From: Rhizobium sp. WYJ-E13 | GTDB taxonomy: Bacteria; Pseudomonadota; Alphaproteobacteria; Rhizobiales; Rhizobiaceae | DNA length: 64,000 nt | Direction: 5' to 3' | NCBI RefSeq assembly: GCF_018987265.1 | Contig: NZ_CP076853.1 | Span: 3,437,501 to 3,501,500, forward strand | Shown here: in pieces, positions 63,192 through 64,000 of the stretch | Numbering within the stretch: the first letter of the stretch is position 1 | How the letters are laid out: every line of letters starts with the position of its first letter | Made by a program: the position numbers and the translations under genes | Notes under the pieces: model-generated | The model's database searches: none | The model's input: only the letters and a program-made list of their open reading frames with translations | Told to the model about the DNA's origin: nothing

Positions 63192-64000
<809 letters not shown>

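Overview
The window looks like chromosomal DNA of a Rhizobiaceae bacterium, most likely of the Rhizobium/Agrobacterium group. It is GC-rich. It carries housekeeping genes (transaldolase, endonuclease III, an alkyl-transfer DNA repair protein, ribonucleotide reductase beta subunit) among many ABC sugar importers of the CUT1 type with their own LacI, SorC, RpiR and GntR regulators. This is the usual make-up of soil and plant-associated alphaproteobacteria. Short palindromic intergenic repeats of a rhizobial type occur at several places. I found no tRNA, rRNA, CRISPR array, phage, transposase or obvious defence system.

Layout. 1-8.6 kb: the start of an unknown membrane-anchored protein, then a LysR regulator, a polyamine-type ABC importer (binding protein, ATPase, two permeases), a gamma-aminobutyraldehyde-type dehydrogenase and a LuxR-type regulator. 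Together these suggest uptake and oxidation of putrescine or a related amine. 8.6-10.5 kb: a patch with gene debris (a TerC-family tail and a frameshifted anti-sigma factor remnant) between small membrane proteins (DUF1328, DoxX, DUF1345). 10.5-18.1 kb: transaldolase, a SorC regulator, an AraC-MGMT repair protein, DUF2244, endonuclease III, TetR with a VOC protein, an EI24/CysZ-like membrane protein, and an RpiR regulator. 18.1-27.3 kb: a polyol island, all on the minus strand, with the order SorC regulator, smoE-F-G-K importer, mannitol-type dehydrogenase, HAD phosphatase, FGGY pentulose kinase. 27.4-31.2 kb: ExoD-like protein, a ROK kinase and a cytoplasmic GH20 hexosaminidase, which suggest amino-sugar use.

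31.4-36.9 kb: an RND drug-efflux operon (tetR, adaptor, pump) headed by a perfect 50-bp palindrome, then an OsmC peroxidase with a clear terminator. 37-40.4 kb: a GntR regulator with an operator-like repeat, D-galactonate dehydratase, DoxX, and an SDR. 40.6-46.1 kb: a class III cyclase, then a LacI regulator divergent from a PhyH-type dioxygenase, an SDR and an SMP-30 lactonase. 46.1-53.8 kb: a broken RpiR gene, then a thuEFGKA-like CUT1 importer operon divergent from a Gfo/Idh/MocA oxidoreductase and a LacI regulator. 53.8-61.9 kb: a GH2 glycosidase preceded by a 21-codon leader frame, a third CUT1 importer (glucose/mannose-type binding protein) and its LacI regulator. 61.9-64 kb: a second class III cyclase, paralogous to the first, and the 3' part of nrdF.

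How the genes work together: most of the window is modular sugar, polyol and sugar-acid catabolism, each module having an importer, one to three enzymes and a local repressor with recognisable operator palindromes. The pentose phosphate enzyme transaldolase and the kinases lead these carbons into central metabolism. The least predictable part is 41.9-53.8 kb, where a dioxygenase, an SDR, a lactonase, a ThuA protein and a Gfo/Idh/MocA enzyme cluster around an importer of unknown substrate.
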